Shown here: in pieces, positions 18,361 through 26,822 of the stretch
How positions within the stretch are numbered: position 1 is the stretch's first letter
Layout of the letters: the number at the start of each line of letters is the position of its first letter
From: QQWI01 sp964522015
GTDB taxonomy: Bacteria > Bacillota > Clostridia > Peptostreptococcales > Acidaminobacteraceae
Direction of reading: 5' to 3'
Length of the DNA stretch: 64,000 nt
Assembly (NCBI GenBank): GCA_964522015.1
Contig: CAZFST010000005.1
Span: 1 to 64,000 of the forward strand
Program-made: the position numbers and the translations under genes
Notes under the pieces: model-generated
The model's database searches: none
What the model saw: only the letters and a program-made list of their open reading frames with translations
Told to the model about the DNA's origin: nothing

Positions 18361-19473
18361 ATGCCAACTTCACTATTCCAATCGGTTGAAAAAGCCACTC
18401 AAATGCTATCAAGCCATGTCCGCTGTACCCCTCTGATCCACGCCAGCACCTTAAGCCAGCGCTGTGGTAATCAAGTTTTTTTAAAGGCTGAAAATCTACA
18501 GTTTACAGGGGCTTTTAAAGTCAGAGGTGCCCTCTATAAAATGTTATCCATGGGCAAAGAGGCCCTTGAAAATGGTGTTGTTTGTGCCTCTGCCGGCAAC
18601 CACGCCCAGGGTGTGGCCTATGCCGCTAGCATGATGGGGATTCCTGCAACGGTTGTGATGCCCCTGCGTACTCCCCAAGTGAAGGTTGCCTCTGCAAAAA
18701 AAATGGGAGCTCATGTCTTACTCTTTGGGGACAATTACGATGAGGCCCAAAAGAAAGCAAAAGAAGTCTGTGAGCAGTATCACTTGACAGAAATTCATCC
18801 CTTTGACGATCACCAGGTCATGGCCGGTCAAGGTACTGTGGGTGCCGAAGTGATGATGCAACTGCCGGACTGTGATGTGATTTTAGTGCCTGTTGGCGGT
18901 GGCGGTCTCTTGGCCGGGGTCTTGGCTTCTGTTAAGCTGAATAATCCTAAAGTACGAGTGATTGGCGTAGAACCCCTTGGCGCCGCTGGTATGTTTAAAT
19001 CCTTTTACAGTGGCACCCTTCATCACCTTGAAAAAGTCAACACCCGGGCAGAAGGTGCCGCCGTTAAGAATCCTGGCGCTAAGCCCTTTGATATCATCCG
19101 ATGTCTATGTGATGAGATCGTTGTGGTTTCAGAAGAAGCCATTGAAGAAGCGGTCTGGCAACTGATGCGAGACGAGAAACTGGTGGTTGAATATGCTGGA
19201 GCCTTAGCAGTCGCAGCCCTTAGAACATTGCAGCCTCAAAATAAAAAAGTTTGTTGCTTGGTGACGGGGGGCAATATCGATGGGTCGTTAATCTCAGAAA
19301 CCATCCAGTTATGCCAAACCCGGAGCGAGCAGCCCAATTATAGTCCACAACAGTCAAATACTTCACAACAGTCAAATACTTCACAACAGTCAAATAGTTC
19401 ACAACCTTTAGTGGCTTTACAACACTTAATGCAACCACAAGCTCAACCATCAACGGATAGGAGGTTACCATGA
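18361..19473 (+). CDS. ilvA: Threonine ammonia-lyase (threonine dehydratase)
   Basis: A 370-residue PLP enzyme turning threonine into 2-oxobutyrate and ammonia, the first step of isoleucine synthesis. It shows the PLP lysine in FTGAFKVRGA, the glycine-rich phosphate loop VPVGGGGLLAG and the N-terminal TPLIHASTLS. It ends after the catalytic domain (about residue 318). In place of the usual ACT-like regulatory domain it has a Ser/Gln/Asn-rich tail with three 6-residue repeats (QQSNTS type). AGGAGG-like sequence precedes the ATG. The stop overlaps the ACT-subunit start by 4 bases. The T-box supports a biosynthetic, not catabolic, role. Confidence 0.93.
   Translation: MPTSLFQSVEKATQMLSSHVRCTPLIHASTLSQRCGNQVFLKAENLQFTGAFKVRGALYKMLSMGKEALENGVVCASAGNHAQGVAYAASMMGIPATVVMPLRTPQVKVASAKKMGAHVLLFGDNYDEAQKKAKEVCEQYHLTEIHPFDDHQVMAGQGTVGAEVMMQLPDCDVILVPVGGGGLLAGVLASVKLNNPKVRVIGVEPLGAAGMFKSFYSGTLHHLEKVNTRAEGAAVKNPGAKPFDIIRCLCDEIVVVSEEAIEEAVWQLMRDEKLVVEYAGALAVAALRTLQPQNKKVCCLVTGGNIDGSLISETIQLCQTRSEQPNYSPQQSNTSQQSNTSQQSNSSQPLVALQHLMQPQAQPSTDRRLP
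19346..19399 (+). repeat. Three 18-bp tandem repeats in the ilvA tail
   Basis: Units of CACAACAGTCAAATACTT at 19346, 19364 and 19382 (the last with two changes) encode a Gln-Ser-Asn-Thr-rich linker. The length divides by three, so copy-number changes keep the frame. Confidence 0.9.
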
Positions 19474-19745
19474 AAGAACGAGTTTATGCACAGGTCAACG
19501 ACGGCACCGAAAGTATGTTTAGAGTGATGAGCCTCCTGAGAAGAAAGGCCTTTGAAATCCACCAAATCGAGCTAGTTAAACGACAAGCCTCTCATCTATC
19601 GGACCTCACTATCACAGTTGAAAAAAGCCAGGATAGCAATCCCTATTCTGTAAAACTTCTGATTGAGCAACTGGATGGCATCGAGTTTGTAGTCAGTGAA
19701 ACGGGCAGTGACTTTGAATACAATTTACACAGGGGGGCCCAATGA
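19470..19745 (+). CDS. ACT-domain small subunit (IlvM/IlvN-like)
   Basis: A 91-residue single ACT domain (RVMSLLRRKAFEIHQIELVKRQ, then an alternating strand pattern to VVSETGSDFEY). Size and position directly before ilvB match the E. coli IlvM type of acetolactate synthase small subunit, which binds valine or stabilises the large subunit. Because IlvA here lacks its own regulatory domain, this ACT protein might serve IlvA instead or as well. It overlaps both neighbours by 4 bases, so the three genes are translated as a chain. Confidence 0.8.
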   Translation: MKERVYAQVNDGTESMFRVMSLLRRKAFEIHQIELVKRQASHLSDLTITVEKSQDSNPYSVKLLIEQLDGIEFVVSETGSDFEYNLHRGAQ

Positions 19746-21439
19746 ATGGTGCACAGCTTGTTCTTGAACAGTTATTACTAGAAGGGGTTACCCAACTATT
19801 TGGCTATCCAGGTGGCGCTGTGATTCCACTGTACGATGCCCTTTATGATTATCCAGCCATCAAGCATATCCGCACCACCCACGAACAACATGCAGTTCAT
19901 GGAGCGGATGGTTATGCCAGGGCCAGTGGCAAAGTGGGCGTTGCCCTAGTCACCAGTGGCCCTGGGGCTACCAATGCAGTCACTGGCATTGCCACTGCTT
20001 ATATGGACTCAATCCCCATGGTGGTGATTACAGGTCAAGTGCCAAGGCACTTAATGGGCAGAGATGCCTTCCAAGAAATCGACATCACCGGGGTGGTTAC
20101 ACCCATCACAAAACACGCCATGATTGTAAAAAGCGCCAGGGAAATCCCCTATGCGATAAGAAAGGCTTTTGACATTGCCACAACTGGTCGTAAGGGTCCT
20201 GTACTCCTTGATATTCCAAAGGACGTACTGATTGAACTCCTTCCCCTAGCCCCTGAGTGTAGCCAGTCCCCCTATCTAATACCGGTGCCAGCCCATGAAA
20301 AACCCACCTTTTCTCCAAACTATTATCAATTGGCTCGGATCACCGACGCTATTTTAAAAGCTAAAAAGCCCTTGATTTATGCAGGGGGCGGCGTCATCCA
20401 TAGCGATGCTTCTGCCCTGATTGTCCAGTTAGCAGAAAAGTTAGATTGCCCAGTGGTGAATTCTCTGATGGGCCTTGGGTCCATCGACAGGACCCACCCC
20501 CTTTCCCTGGGTCTCGTGGGCATGCACGGCTCAGTGCCCGCCAACATGGCCATGACCCATACAGACCTATTGATTGCCTGCGGTGTCCGCTTTAGTGATC
20601 GTGTTATCGGAAAGCCCCAAACCTTTGCCCCCAATGCCACCGTGGTTCATATTGATATTGACCCTACGGAATTTGGCAAGAATATTGGTGAAGATTATGC
20701 CCTTCGGATGGATGTGAAGTCGGCCCTACAGTGTATTATCAAGCGGTTTGACCAGCAAAAGCATACCCATTGGCACCGTGAAATCCAGCTGTTTGAACAG
20801 CCCCTGCCGGTTGTTTCGCAGACGGTTAAAACCTACTTTGAATATCTTGATGAGCATTTTGAAGGGGCTACCATTGCCACCGATGTTGGTCAACATCAAA
20901 TGTGGACGGCGCAGTTTTATCCCTTTAAAAGGGCCCGTCAGTGGATTAGTTCTGGTGGACTTGGGACCATGGGTTTTGGGCTTGGAGCGGCTATTGGGGC
21001 TACCCTTGCGACGGATCAACCCACCGTTTTGATTACTGGAGATGGGAGTTTTCGCATGAATATGGCGGAGATGCTGACTATTAAGCAGAACAAGCTACCG
21101 GTAACGGTTGTGATGTTTAACAATCAGACCCTAGGTATGGTTCGGCAGTGGCAGGCGCTTTTTCAGGAACACCGATTTAGCGAAACCGCCATTGACGATG
21201 GAGTGGATATGTGTGCGGTGATGGCAGGGATGGGGATACCCAGCCATAGGGTTCATACACCGGATGAGCTTAAGGCCTTACTGGTAGAACTGCAGGAGTT
21301 GCCGAAAATGGCAGAATTGCCGGGGATGGCCCAAAACACCATTAGTAGCCCCCGATATATTGAGATTATGATTGATCAAAATGCAGGTGTTTACCCAATT
21401 GTACCCCCTGGTAAATCCTTGGGCGATATGATTATTTAG
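19742..21439 (+). CDS. ilvB: Acetolactate synthase large subunit
   Basis: A 565-residue TPP- and FAD-dependent enzyme joining two pyruvates, or pyruvate and 2-oxobutyrate. The catalytic glutamate lies in THEQHAVHGADGYARASG. The TPP-binding motif runs from GDGSFRMNMAEM to MFNNQTLGMVRQW. Length fits the biosynthetic family. It is the third cistron after ilvA and the ACT subunit. Confidence 0.95.
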   Translation: MNGAQLVLEQLLLEGVTQLFGYPGGAVIPLYDALYDYPAIKHIRTTHEQHAVHGADGYARASGKVGVALVTSGPGATNAVTGIATAYMDSIPMVVITGQVPRHLMGRDAFQEIDITGVVTPITKHAMIVKSAREIPYAIRKAFDIATTGRKGPVLLDIPKDVLIELLPLAPECSQSPYLIPVPAHEKPTFSPNYYQLARITDAILKAKKPLIYAGGGVIHSDASALIVQLAEKLDCPVVNSLMGLGSIDRTHPLSLGLVGMHGSVPANMAMTHTDLLIACGVRFSDRVIGKPQTFAPNATVVHIDIDPTEFGKNIGEDYALRMDVKSALQCIIKRFDQQKHTHWHREIQLFEQPLPVVSQTVKTYFEYLDEHFEGATIATDVGQHQMWTAQFYPFKRARQWISSGGLGTMGFGLGAAIGATLATDQPTVLITGDGSFRMNMAEMLTIKQNKLPVTVVMFNNQTLGMVRQWQALFQEHRFSETAIDDGVDMCAVMAGMGIPSHRVHTPDELKALLVELQELPKMAELPGMAQNTISSPRYIEIMIDQNAGVYPIVPPGKSLGDMII

Positions 21440-21522
21440 TCAACCCTCATTTAGCGTCAAAAGTATCATTGCAATTCCAACAAAAGTATAAATGCAACCC
21501 ACTAACTCAAAAGGAGAACAAA

Positions 21523-22515
21523 ATGAACACAAACGCAAAAGCAGCAAGCACAAACCAGGGACAAGAAGCACCACAACCATTAAAGGTAGCCGTTTTAGGA
21601 TTTGGATCCCAGGGCCATGCCCACGCCCTCAATCTCAAAGAATCTGGCCACCAAGTCACTGTCGGCCTCTACGCTGGGTCCCCTTCCATTGCTAAAGCCC
21701 AAGCTCAAGGATTGACCGTGAAAACCGTTGAAGAAGCCGTTAAATCTGCAGATATCATCGCATTTTTATTGCCAGATGAGCGTCAGCCTAAGATTTATGA
21801 AGAAATGGTTAAGCCACATCTTAAACCGGGTCAATGTCTCTTGTTTGCTCATGGGTTTGGGATTCATTATGGCTATATCGCAGCACCACCAGAAGTAGAC
21901 GTGGTGCTGGTTGCACCAAAGGGTCCTGGGCACTTGGTGCGCAGAGTTTACCAAGAGGGCAAAGGGGTGCCTGCACTGATTGCCATTGAACAAGATGCCA
22001 CAGGCACTGCTCGGGAACGGGCCATGGCATATGCACAGGGCATTGGTTCTGCACGAGCAGGTGTTTTAAACACCACCTTTAAAGAAGAAACAGAAACCGA
22101 CCTATTTGGAGAACAAGCTGTTCTATGTGGTGGCTTAACCTCTTTGATCCAGGCGGGCTTTGAAACCCTTGTGGATGCTGGCTACCAAAAGGAAATTGCC
22201 TACTTTGAATGCATGCACGAAGTCAAACTGATTGTAGACCTACTCTACGAAGGTGGCTTTGAAAAAATGCGGGATTCCATTAGTAACACTGCAGAGTACG
22301 GAGATTTTTACGCAGGGGATCGGATTGTAGACCAACACGTTAAAACCAATATGAAAGCCGTTTTAGAGGATATCCAGACCGGCAAATTTGCTAAACAGTG
22401 GATGGACGAAGTCAGCGGTGGCATGGTGGGTCTTAACGCCAAACGGGCTGCTGCAAGAGAACATCAACTTGCCACAACCGGCCAGGCCCTTAGAGAGCAG
22501 TTTACCTGGAAGTAA
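21523..22515 (+). CDS. ilvC: Ketol-acid reductoisomerase, class I
   Basis: A 330-residue enzyme that isomerises and reduces acetolactate or acetohydroxybutyrate using NAD(P)H and magnesium. It has the Rossmann fingerprint VLGFGSQGHAHALNL, the substrate/metal region APKGPGHLVRR and EETETDLFGEQAVLCGG. The ATG at 21523 is chosen for the AAGGAG upstream; about 20 residues ahead of the Rossmann fold are low-complexity (NTNAKAASTNQGQE). It follows ilvB by 83 bases. The pathway stops here: ilvD and ilvE are not in this window. Confidence 0.94.
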   Translation: MNTNAKAASTNQGQEAPQPLKVAVLGFGSQGHAHALNLKESGHQVTVGLYAGSPSIAKAQAQGLTVKTVEEAVKSADIIAFLLPDERQPKIYEEMVKPHLKPGQCLLFAHGFGIHYGYIAAPPEVDVVLVAPKGPGHLVRRVYQEGKGVPALIAIEQDATGTARERAMAYAQGIGSARAGVLNTTFKEETETDLFGEQAVLCGGLTSLIQAGFETLVDAGYQKEIAYFECMHEVKLIVDLLYEGGFEKMRDSISNTAEYGDFYAGDRIVDQHVKTNMKAVLEDIQTGKFAKQWMDEVSGGMVGLNAKRAAAREHQLATTGQALREQFTWK

Positions 22516-22523
22516 AGCTAAGC

Positions 22524-22619
22524 GGGACAGGGGGACGTGCACCGCGAGTCTTTTGAATTGATTGACTCTATTGTGTCTCACTCATAAATAGTAAGACATG
22601 GTGCACGTCCCCCTGTCCC
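22524..22619. repeat. REP-like element, long form with 20-bp arms
   Basis: GGGACAGGGGGACGTGCACC at 22524-22543 and its perfect reverse complement at 22600-22619 enclose 56 bases. The outer boundary is GGGACA/TGTCCC rather than GAGCCA/TGGCTC, but the GGGGACGTGCACC core is identical to the other copies. It begins 8 bases after the ilvC stop and could also act as a 3' hairpin for that operon. Confidence 0.85.
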
Positions 22620-22751
22620 ATTATTAGAGTTTCATTATAGATTGACTAGGACCCTTTTTCCTCCCGTGGTTCGTGCTATAATAAAAAAAACAACTAGTTT
22701 TCTTCTAGCAAGAATGCTAAAATTATAGCTGTGCCAACGGGAGGGATTTAT

Positions 22752-24008
22752 ATGTCAAAGCGTAACTCATCGTCAATATTTGGCGTCATCGTCATTGTTG
22801 TCGGACTATATTTTTTAGCTTCAAATCTTGGCTTACCAATCGTCACAGATTTTGACTTTGGTGATCTGATTGCCCTACTTTGGCCAATGCTATTGATTGG
22901 TTGGGGATTAGATGCACTTTCAAAACGGAACTATGTGGTTGGTGCCATATTCTCCTTGCTCGGTGTCAATTTTATGATTGACAACCTCGCAGAGTATCTG
23001 CCTTTCTTGTCGCCTTTCACCAATCTAATTTGGCCAGCTTCAATTATCTTGTTTGGCCTTTATATTATGGTGGCACCACCAAAAGTAGCCAGTGCCAGTG
23101 AACAGTCCTTTAAAAGTAAAAAAGGTTCACGGCGCTCATCTGAAGAGCGCAGAGAACGTGACGAATCTCGAGCGCAATCTCAAACAAAACAACAAACAAC
23201 AGTGCAAATTCAAGATCAAGCAGCACAACAACCCACACTACCAACAACAGAACGACTTTTCTCTCAAAAAACCATCGACAGCCAGGTCCTAGTAGATCCT
23301 TACGCCGATGAAAAAGCACAGGAAGCCTTAGCAAAAGCAGATCAAACTATTCAAACTACACCATCTACTCCAGAAGATCTAGGGACTAAAGAGCATCCTG
23401 CGCTAACGGAAACTGTTAAAGACCAAGTTATCAAAGAACAACCGGTTATTCGAACAGTCAGTCTGTCTAAAGCACCTGATCCTCTTTCTACCACGGTGAG
23501 AATTCCAGAACCTGAGGTCAAACCCGTTAAAATGGCACTGGATAATAGCCAAGTGATGACTGCAAACCAGATTCCTACAACAGAAGCACAACCCCAGACT
23601 GTACCACAGCAAAAAACAGAAACGGATCATGTGATTCATATTAAATCATCACCTGAGTTTTCCAATGATACCGACTTCTCACCACCTAAAACGCCAAAGT
23701 CACATACCCGTATGTATCAAACAACTTTCAACTCGAAAAAATTGACTTTTACGGATTCTGACTTTAAAGAAGGGCTCAATACCATTGACCTGTCTTGTTT
23801 ATTTGGTGAAGTCGTGCTTTTGGTCCCACCCACCATGGATATCACTTTAAACGCATCTGTCACCCTTGGAGATTTAAATTTTCTAGGCCACAAGTTTTAT
23901 GGTGTCTCCACCGTGACCGACCATTACCAATCCCCAAGAACCACAGGCAAAACCTTGGTCATCAATGCATCTGTCATCCTTGGTGATGTTAAGATTAAAA
24001 CGTTATAA
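22752..24008 (+). CDS. LiaF-like membrane protein with long polar linker
   Basis: A 418-residue protein. The N-terminal ~110 residues hold about four hydrophobic segments (SIFGVIVIVVGLYFLASNLG and following) of the DUF5668/LiaF N-terminal type. A Gln/Thr/Pro-rich linker covers about 125-310. The C-terminal ~100 residues (LTFTDSDFKEGLNTIDLSCLFGEVVLLVPP) form a LiaF/toastrack-like beta domain. Such proteins sense or dampen cell-envelope stress, often with a LiaRS two-component system, but no kinase or regulator is adjacent. The ATG at 22752 follows GGGAGGG. An extended -10 (TGCTATAAT, ending at 22682) lies 70 bases upstream. Confidence 0.75.
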   Translation: MSKRNSSSIFGVIVIVVGLYFLASNLGLPIVTDFDFGDLIALLWPMLLIGWGLDALSKRNYVVGAIFSLLGVNFMIDNLAEYLPFLSPFTNLIWPASIILFGLYIMVAPPKVASASEQSFKSKKGSRRSSEERRERDESRAQSQTKQQTTVQIQDQAAQQPTLPTTERLFSQKTIDSQVLVDPYADEKAQEALAKADQTIQTTPSTPEDLGTKEHPALTETVKDQVIKEQPVIRTVSLSKAPDPLSTTVRIPEPEVKPVKMALDNSQVMTANQIPTTEAQPQTVPQQKTETDHVIHIKSSPEFSNDTDFSPPKTPKSHTRMYQTTFNSKKLTFTDSDFKEGLNTIDLSCLFGEVVLLVPPTMDITLNASVTLGDLNFLGHKFYGVSTVTDHYQSPRTTGKTLVINASVILGDVKIKTL

Positions 24009-24013
24009 TCAAA

Positions 24014-24047
24014 AAAAGGTTATTCTCTATGGAGAATGACTTTTTTT
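24014..24047 (+). terminator. Terminator of the LiaF-like gene
   Basis: GTTATTCTC pairs with GGAGAATGAC around TAT, flanked by A-run and TTTTTTT, 6 bases after the stop codon. Confidence 0.8.
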
Positions 24048-24090
24048 ATTATTTACAACTACGGGAAGTCGATGTCTATCAGTGTTAATT

Positions 24091-24132
24091 AACATTTATA
24101 GAAATTATCAGAACATTTATAGGAATTATCAG
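24091..24132. repeat. 21-bp direct repeat upstream of a promoter
   Basis: Two adjacent copies of AACATTTATAGAAATTATCAG (positions 24091 and 24112; one base differs) end 8 bases before the -35 box at 24140. The 21-base period is two helical turns, so both copies face the same side of the DNA. Confidence 0.8.
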
Positions 24133-24139
24133 ATTTTAG

Positions 24140-24167
24140 TTGACTCTTAAGTAGTCACGGGTATAAT
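24140..24167 (+). promoter_or_regulatory. Promoter of the TPR membrane protein gene
   Basis: TTGACT, a 16-base spacer and TATAAT. The gene's ATG is 70 bases downstream. Confidence 0.8.
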
Positions 24168-24236
24168 CAGAGTAAATCTAAAAAGCAATTATGCCGATAA
24201 TGATGTCAGTGTTTTTATATGCTAAGGAGAAGTGAG

Positions 24237-25244
24237 ATGGGTAAAGATCGATTTGATGAGTATTATTTAATGCTAACTCAGGCAAAAAATCAAGAAAAGC
24301 TTGGCTTTGACAGTCAAGCATTGACAATTTATTTACAAATTATCGACAGTTTTTCTCCGGATACTGACAATGCATATGAACGGGCTGTAACCCTACTTGA
24401 GAAAAAAAGAGACTTTGAACAGGCTCGTCAAATTTGTGTAAAAGCACTGGAAAAAATCCGTTCAAAGGATATTAAAGGTGATACTAATTTTTATGAACAA
24501 CGTCTAAATCGCATAGAAGATAAACTAAAAGAAACAATCATTAAGCCCCATTCACCAGTGCCAACATTTTTGAAAAGCAAAACGATTGTCGCTCTAATCA
24601 TTACATATTGTGTGGCAGCCTTGATTTTATCGCTTCCTGATAAGTATCCTAAATTTACTTTTATCATTTTTACTGGTACGACTGTGGTTTTTGTCATTGA
24701 TGTGATTCGAAATGCACTGAAAAACATTCTCATCCGATTACAGATCATGTTTTTAATTGTTTCAATCATCTTAACAATTGGTTCAGCTGCATTAGTACCG
24801 CCTCCAGATTGGGTTAGATTCCCTTGGAATGGTGAATTTTATAAACTAACAACTGCAGAAGTCCTTGAGGGACCTGCGCCAGTTACTAAAAAGAAGCCCA
24901 CAGAAAAAGAAGTGACTAATATCTCTTCTGAAGAACTTGACACCTTAGAACAACAAATTGAGAAGAGTTATATTATAAACGATTATGTCCTGACTGTTGA
25001 AGAAAAAAATATTGACTTGGCTGTGTTTTTAGCTCCTTCAGTCTCTGAAGATGAAGCAAAAGAGGCGGTTGACGGTCTATTGATAGAACTTAATAGTATC
25101 AAAGGCTATGATGCACCTACCGAAAATAAATTAGGGGATTTATACAAGTATTTTAGTGTTTCAATCAAGGCATATGATAGTTTTGGTGTCCTGTTACTCA
25201 ATGGCCAAGTCAATCGTATGACACAAAAGATTGGATGGCGGTGA
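24237..25244 (+). CDS. TPR-containing membrane protein of unknown function
   Basis: A 335-residue protein. Residues 1-100 are helical and TPR-like (YYLMLTQAKNQEKLGFDSQALTIYL). Three hydrophobic helices lie at about 113-190 (IVALIITYCVAALILSLP, FTFIIFTGTTVVFVI, IMFLIVSIILTIGSAALV). The C-terminal 130 residues are soluble and acidic. The ATG at 24237 follows AAGGAG. Topology would put the TPR region in the cytosol and, with three helices, the C-terminal domain outside. No family recognised. Confidence 0.7.
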   Translation: MGKDRFDEYYLMLTQAKNQEKLGFDSQALTIYLQIIDSFSPDTDNAYERAVTLLEKKRDFEQARQICVKALEKIRSKDIKGDTNFYEQRLNRIEDKLKETIIKPHSPVPTFLKSKTIVALIITYCVAALILSLPDKYPKFTFIIFTGTTVVFVIDVIRNALKNILIRLQIMFLIVSIILTIGSAALVPPPDWVRFPWNGEFYKLTTAEVLEGPAPVTKKKPTEKEVTNISSEELDTLEQQIEKSYIINDYVLTVEEKNIDLAVFLAPSVSEDEAKEAVDGLLIELNSIKGYDAPTENKLGDLYKYFSVSIKAYDSFGVLLLNGQVNRMTQKIGWR

Positions 25245-25277
25245 GTAGAACTGCCGGCTAGCCTGGATGAGAACTTG

Positions 25278-25392
25278 AAGAAAAGAAAAGAAAAGAACAG
25301 AAAAGAAAAAGGATAAAGATACAGATTGGGATTAAGATTAAGATTAAGATTTAGATTAGGATTAAGATAATGAAAATGAAAATGAAAATGAT
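25278..25392. repeat. Purine-rich tract of three successive microsatellites
   Basis: Between convergent genes lie AAAAG pentamers (25278-25311), GATTAA hexamers (25329-25368) and GAAAAT hexamers (25369-25392). The plus strand is almost free of C. No ORF or hairpin is seen within it. It ends at the palindromic terminator of rarA. Confidence 0.85.
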
Positions 25393-25399
25393 TATATGG

Positions 25400-25427
25400 A
25401 AAAAGAGACGATTAATCGTCTCTTTTT
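25400..25427. terminator. Perfect 28-bp palindrome at the 3' end of rarA
   Basis: The sequence AAAAAGAGACGATT and its exact complement form a perfect palindrome that includes the last codons and stop of rarA. With A-runs and T-runs at its ends it can terminate in both directions. Confidence 0.75.
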
Positions 25428-26731
25428 CCTTTTAAATAGGCTTTTAATATGGCTTCTTCGCCTCTCTCTGAGGGTTTGTAGTATTGAGTACCCTCCAGGG
25501 CCGTGGGCAAATATTGCTGTTTGACATAGGCCCCTTCAAAGGCATGGGGATATTTGTAGTCCACCCCATGGCCAAAGGCACGGGCGCCCTTGTAGGAGCT
25601 GTCTTTTAGGTGTATCGGCACTTCGCCAACGGGCCGGGTGCCCACATCGGAAATGGCTTGGTTGATGGCTTCGTAGGCCCGATTTGACTTTGGCGAGGCT
25701 GCTAAATAGGTAACCGCCTGTGCCAGGGGAATGCGGCCTTCTGGCAGGCCAATGAGGCGGACTGCATCGGCTGCGGCGGTGGCCACGACCAGCGCCATGG
25801 GATTAGCGTTACCAATGTCTTCGGAGGCGCTAATCACAATACGACGTGCAATGAACATGGGATCCTCCCCACTTTCAAGCATACGAGCCATGTAGTGGAG
25901 CGCGGCGTCGGGATCGGAGCCTCTGATGGATTTGATGAAGGCGGAGATTACGTCGTAGTGGGAATCTCCTCCCTTGTCATAGCGTAGATGCTGCCTTTGA
26001 AAACAGGATTTAACCGCATCCATGGTAATTTCGATTTCCCCTTTGTAGTTGGGGTCTGTGGAGAGAACTGCCAGTTCCAGCGCATTCAGCGCTTTTCTCG
26101 CATCCCCAGCACAAAAGCGCACCAGCCCGGCAATGGCCTCATCGCTTATCACTGGTGAATAGTCCCCAAGGCCGCGGCCGGTTGTCACAATGGCACGCTT
26201 TATTATTGTGACAAGCGCCTCTTCGCTAAGTGCCTCAAGCCTAAAAACCATAGACCTGGAAATTAAAGCGCCATTGACTTCAAAATAGGGATTTTCTGTA
26301 GTGGCGCCTATTAAGCACACAGTGCCCTTTTCCACATATGGCAATAGGGCATCTTGCTGAGATTTATTAAACCTATGAATTTCATCCACAAAAAGAATGG
26401 TTTTACGGCCACCCAACAAATTATTCTCAGCCTCTAAAATGGCTTCTTTGATATCTTTAATCCCTGCAGTCACCGCATTGATGTTTAAAAATTCGGAACT
26501 TGTCATGCTGGCGATAATCTGCGCAATGGAGGTCTTGCCAACACCAGTTGGCCCGTAAAAAATCAAAGACCTCAGCTGATCAGCCTTAATCATCCTTCTA
26601 AGCAGTGTCCCCTCCCCTAAAATCTCTTCTTGTCCAACAAACTCATCTAAGTTGATAGGCTTCATTCGCTGGGCAAGGGGCGCATTGCTGGTGGCCTGGG
26701 CACTCGCTACTAAATCCAACATATTCATCAT
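25412..26731 (-). CDS. rarA: Replication-associated recombination protein A (AAA ATPase)
   Basis: A 439-residue clamp-loader-like AAA+ ATPase acting at stalled forks (MgsA/RarA, WRNIP1 relative). Walker A is GPTGVGKTSIAQ, Walker B is ILFVDEIHRFNKSQQDAL, and sensor and tetramerisation regions (RGSDPDAALHYMARMLESGEDP) follow. The ATG at 26731 is chosen because GGGAG lies 6 bases upstream; an in-frame start 18 bases earlier has none. Confidence 0.95.
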   Translation of the reverse strand: MMNMLDLVASAQATSNAPLAQRMKPINLDEFVGQEEILGEGTLLRRMIKADQLRSLIFYGPTGVGKTSIAQIIASMTSSEFLNINAVTAGIKDIKEAILEAENNLLGGRKTILFVDEIHRFNKSQQDALLPYVEKGTVCLIGATTENPYFEVNGALISRSMVFRLEALSEEALVTIIKRAIVTTGRGLGDYSPVISDEAIAGLVRFCAGDARKALNALELAVLSTDPNYKGEIEITMDAVKSCFQRQHLRYDKGGDSHYDVISAFIKSIRGSDPDAALHYMARMLESGEDPMFIARRIVISASEDIGNANPMALVVATAAADAVRLIGLPEGRIPLAQAVTYLAASPKSNRAYEAINQAISDVGTRPVGEVPIHLKDSSYKGARAFGHGVDYKYPHAFEGAYVKQQYLPTALEGTQYYKPSERGEEAILKAYLKGKRDD

Positions 26732-26755
26732 AGTTGACTCCCTTTTCATTACGTT

Positions 26756-26788
26756 AAAAAGCGCCGACAGGTTTCCCCACCAGCGCTT
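26756..26788 (-). terminator. Terminator after the ornithine operon
   Basis: On the minus strand GAAGCGC pairs with GCGCTTTTT around a loop that can itself form GGGAAACC-type pairing, followed by T residues. It ends transcription from orr just before rarA. Confidence 0.65.
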
Positions 26789-26822
26789 CTATTATATCAC
26801 AAAGTTTCTTGCATCCTGACTA

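Noticed and set aside
22642..22682. TTGACT paired with TATAAT upstream of the LiaF-like gene as a standard promoter
   Set aside because: The spacing is 29 bases, too long; the TATAAT can only be used as an extended -10 with TG.
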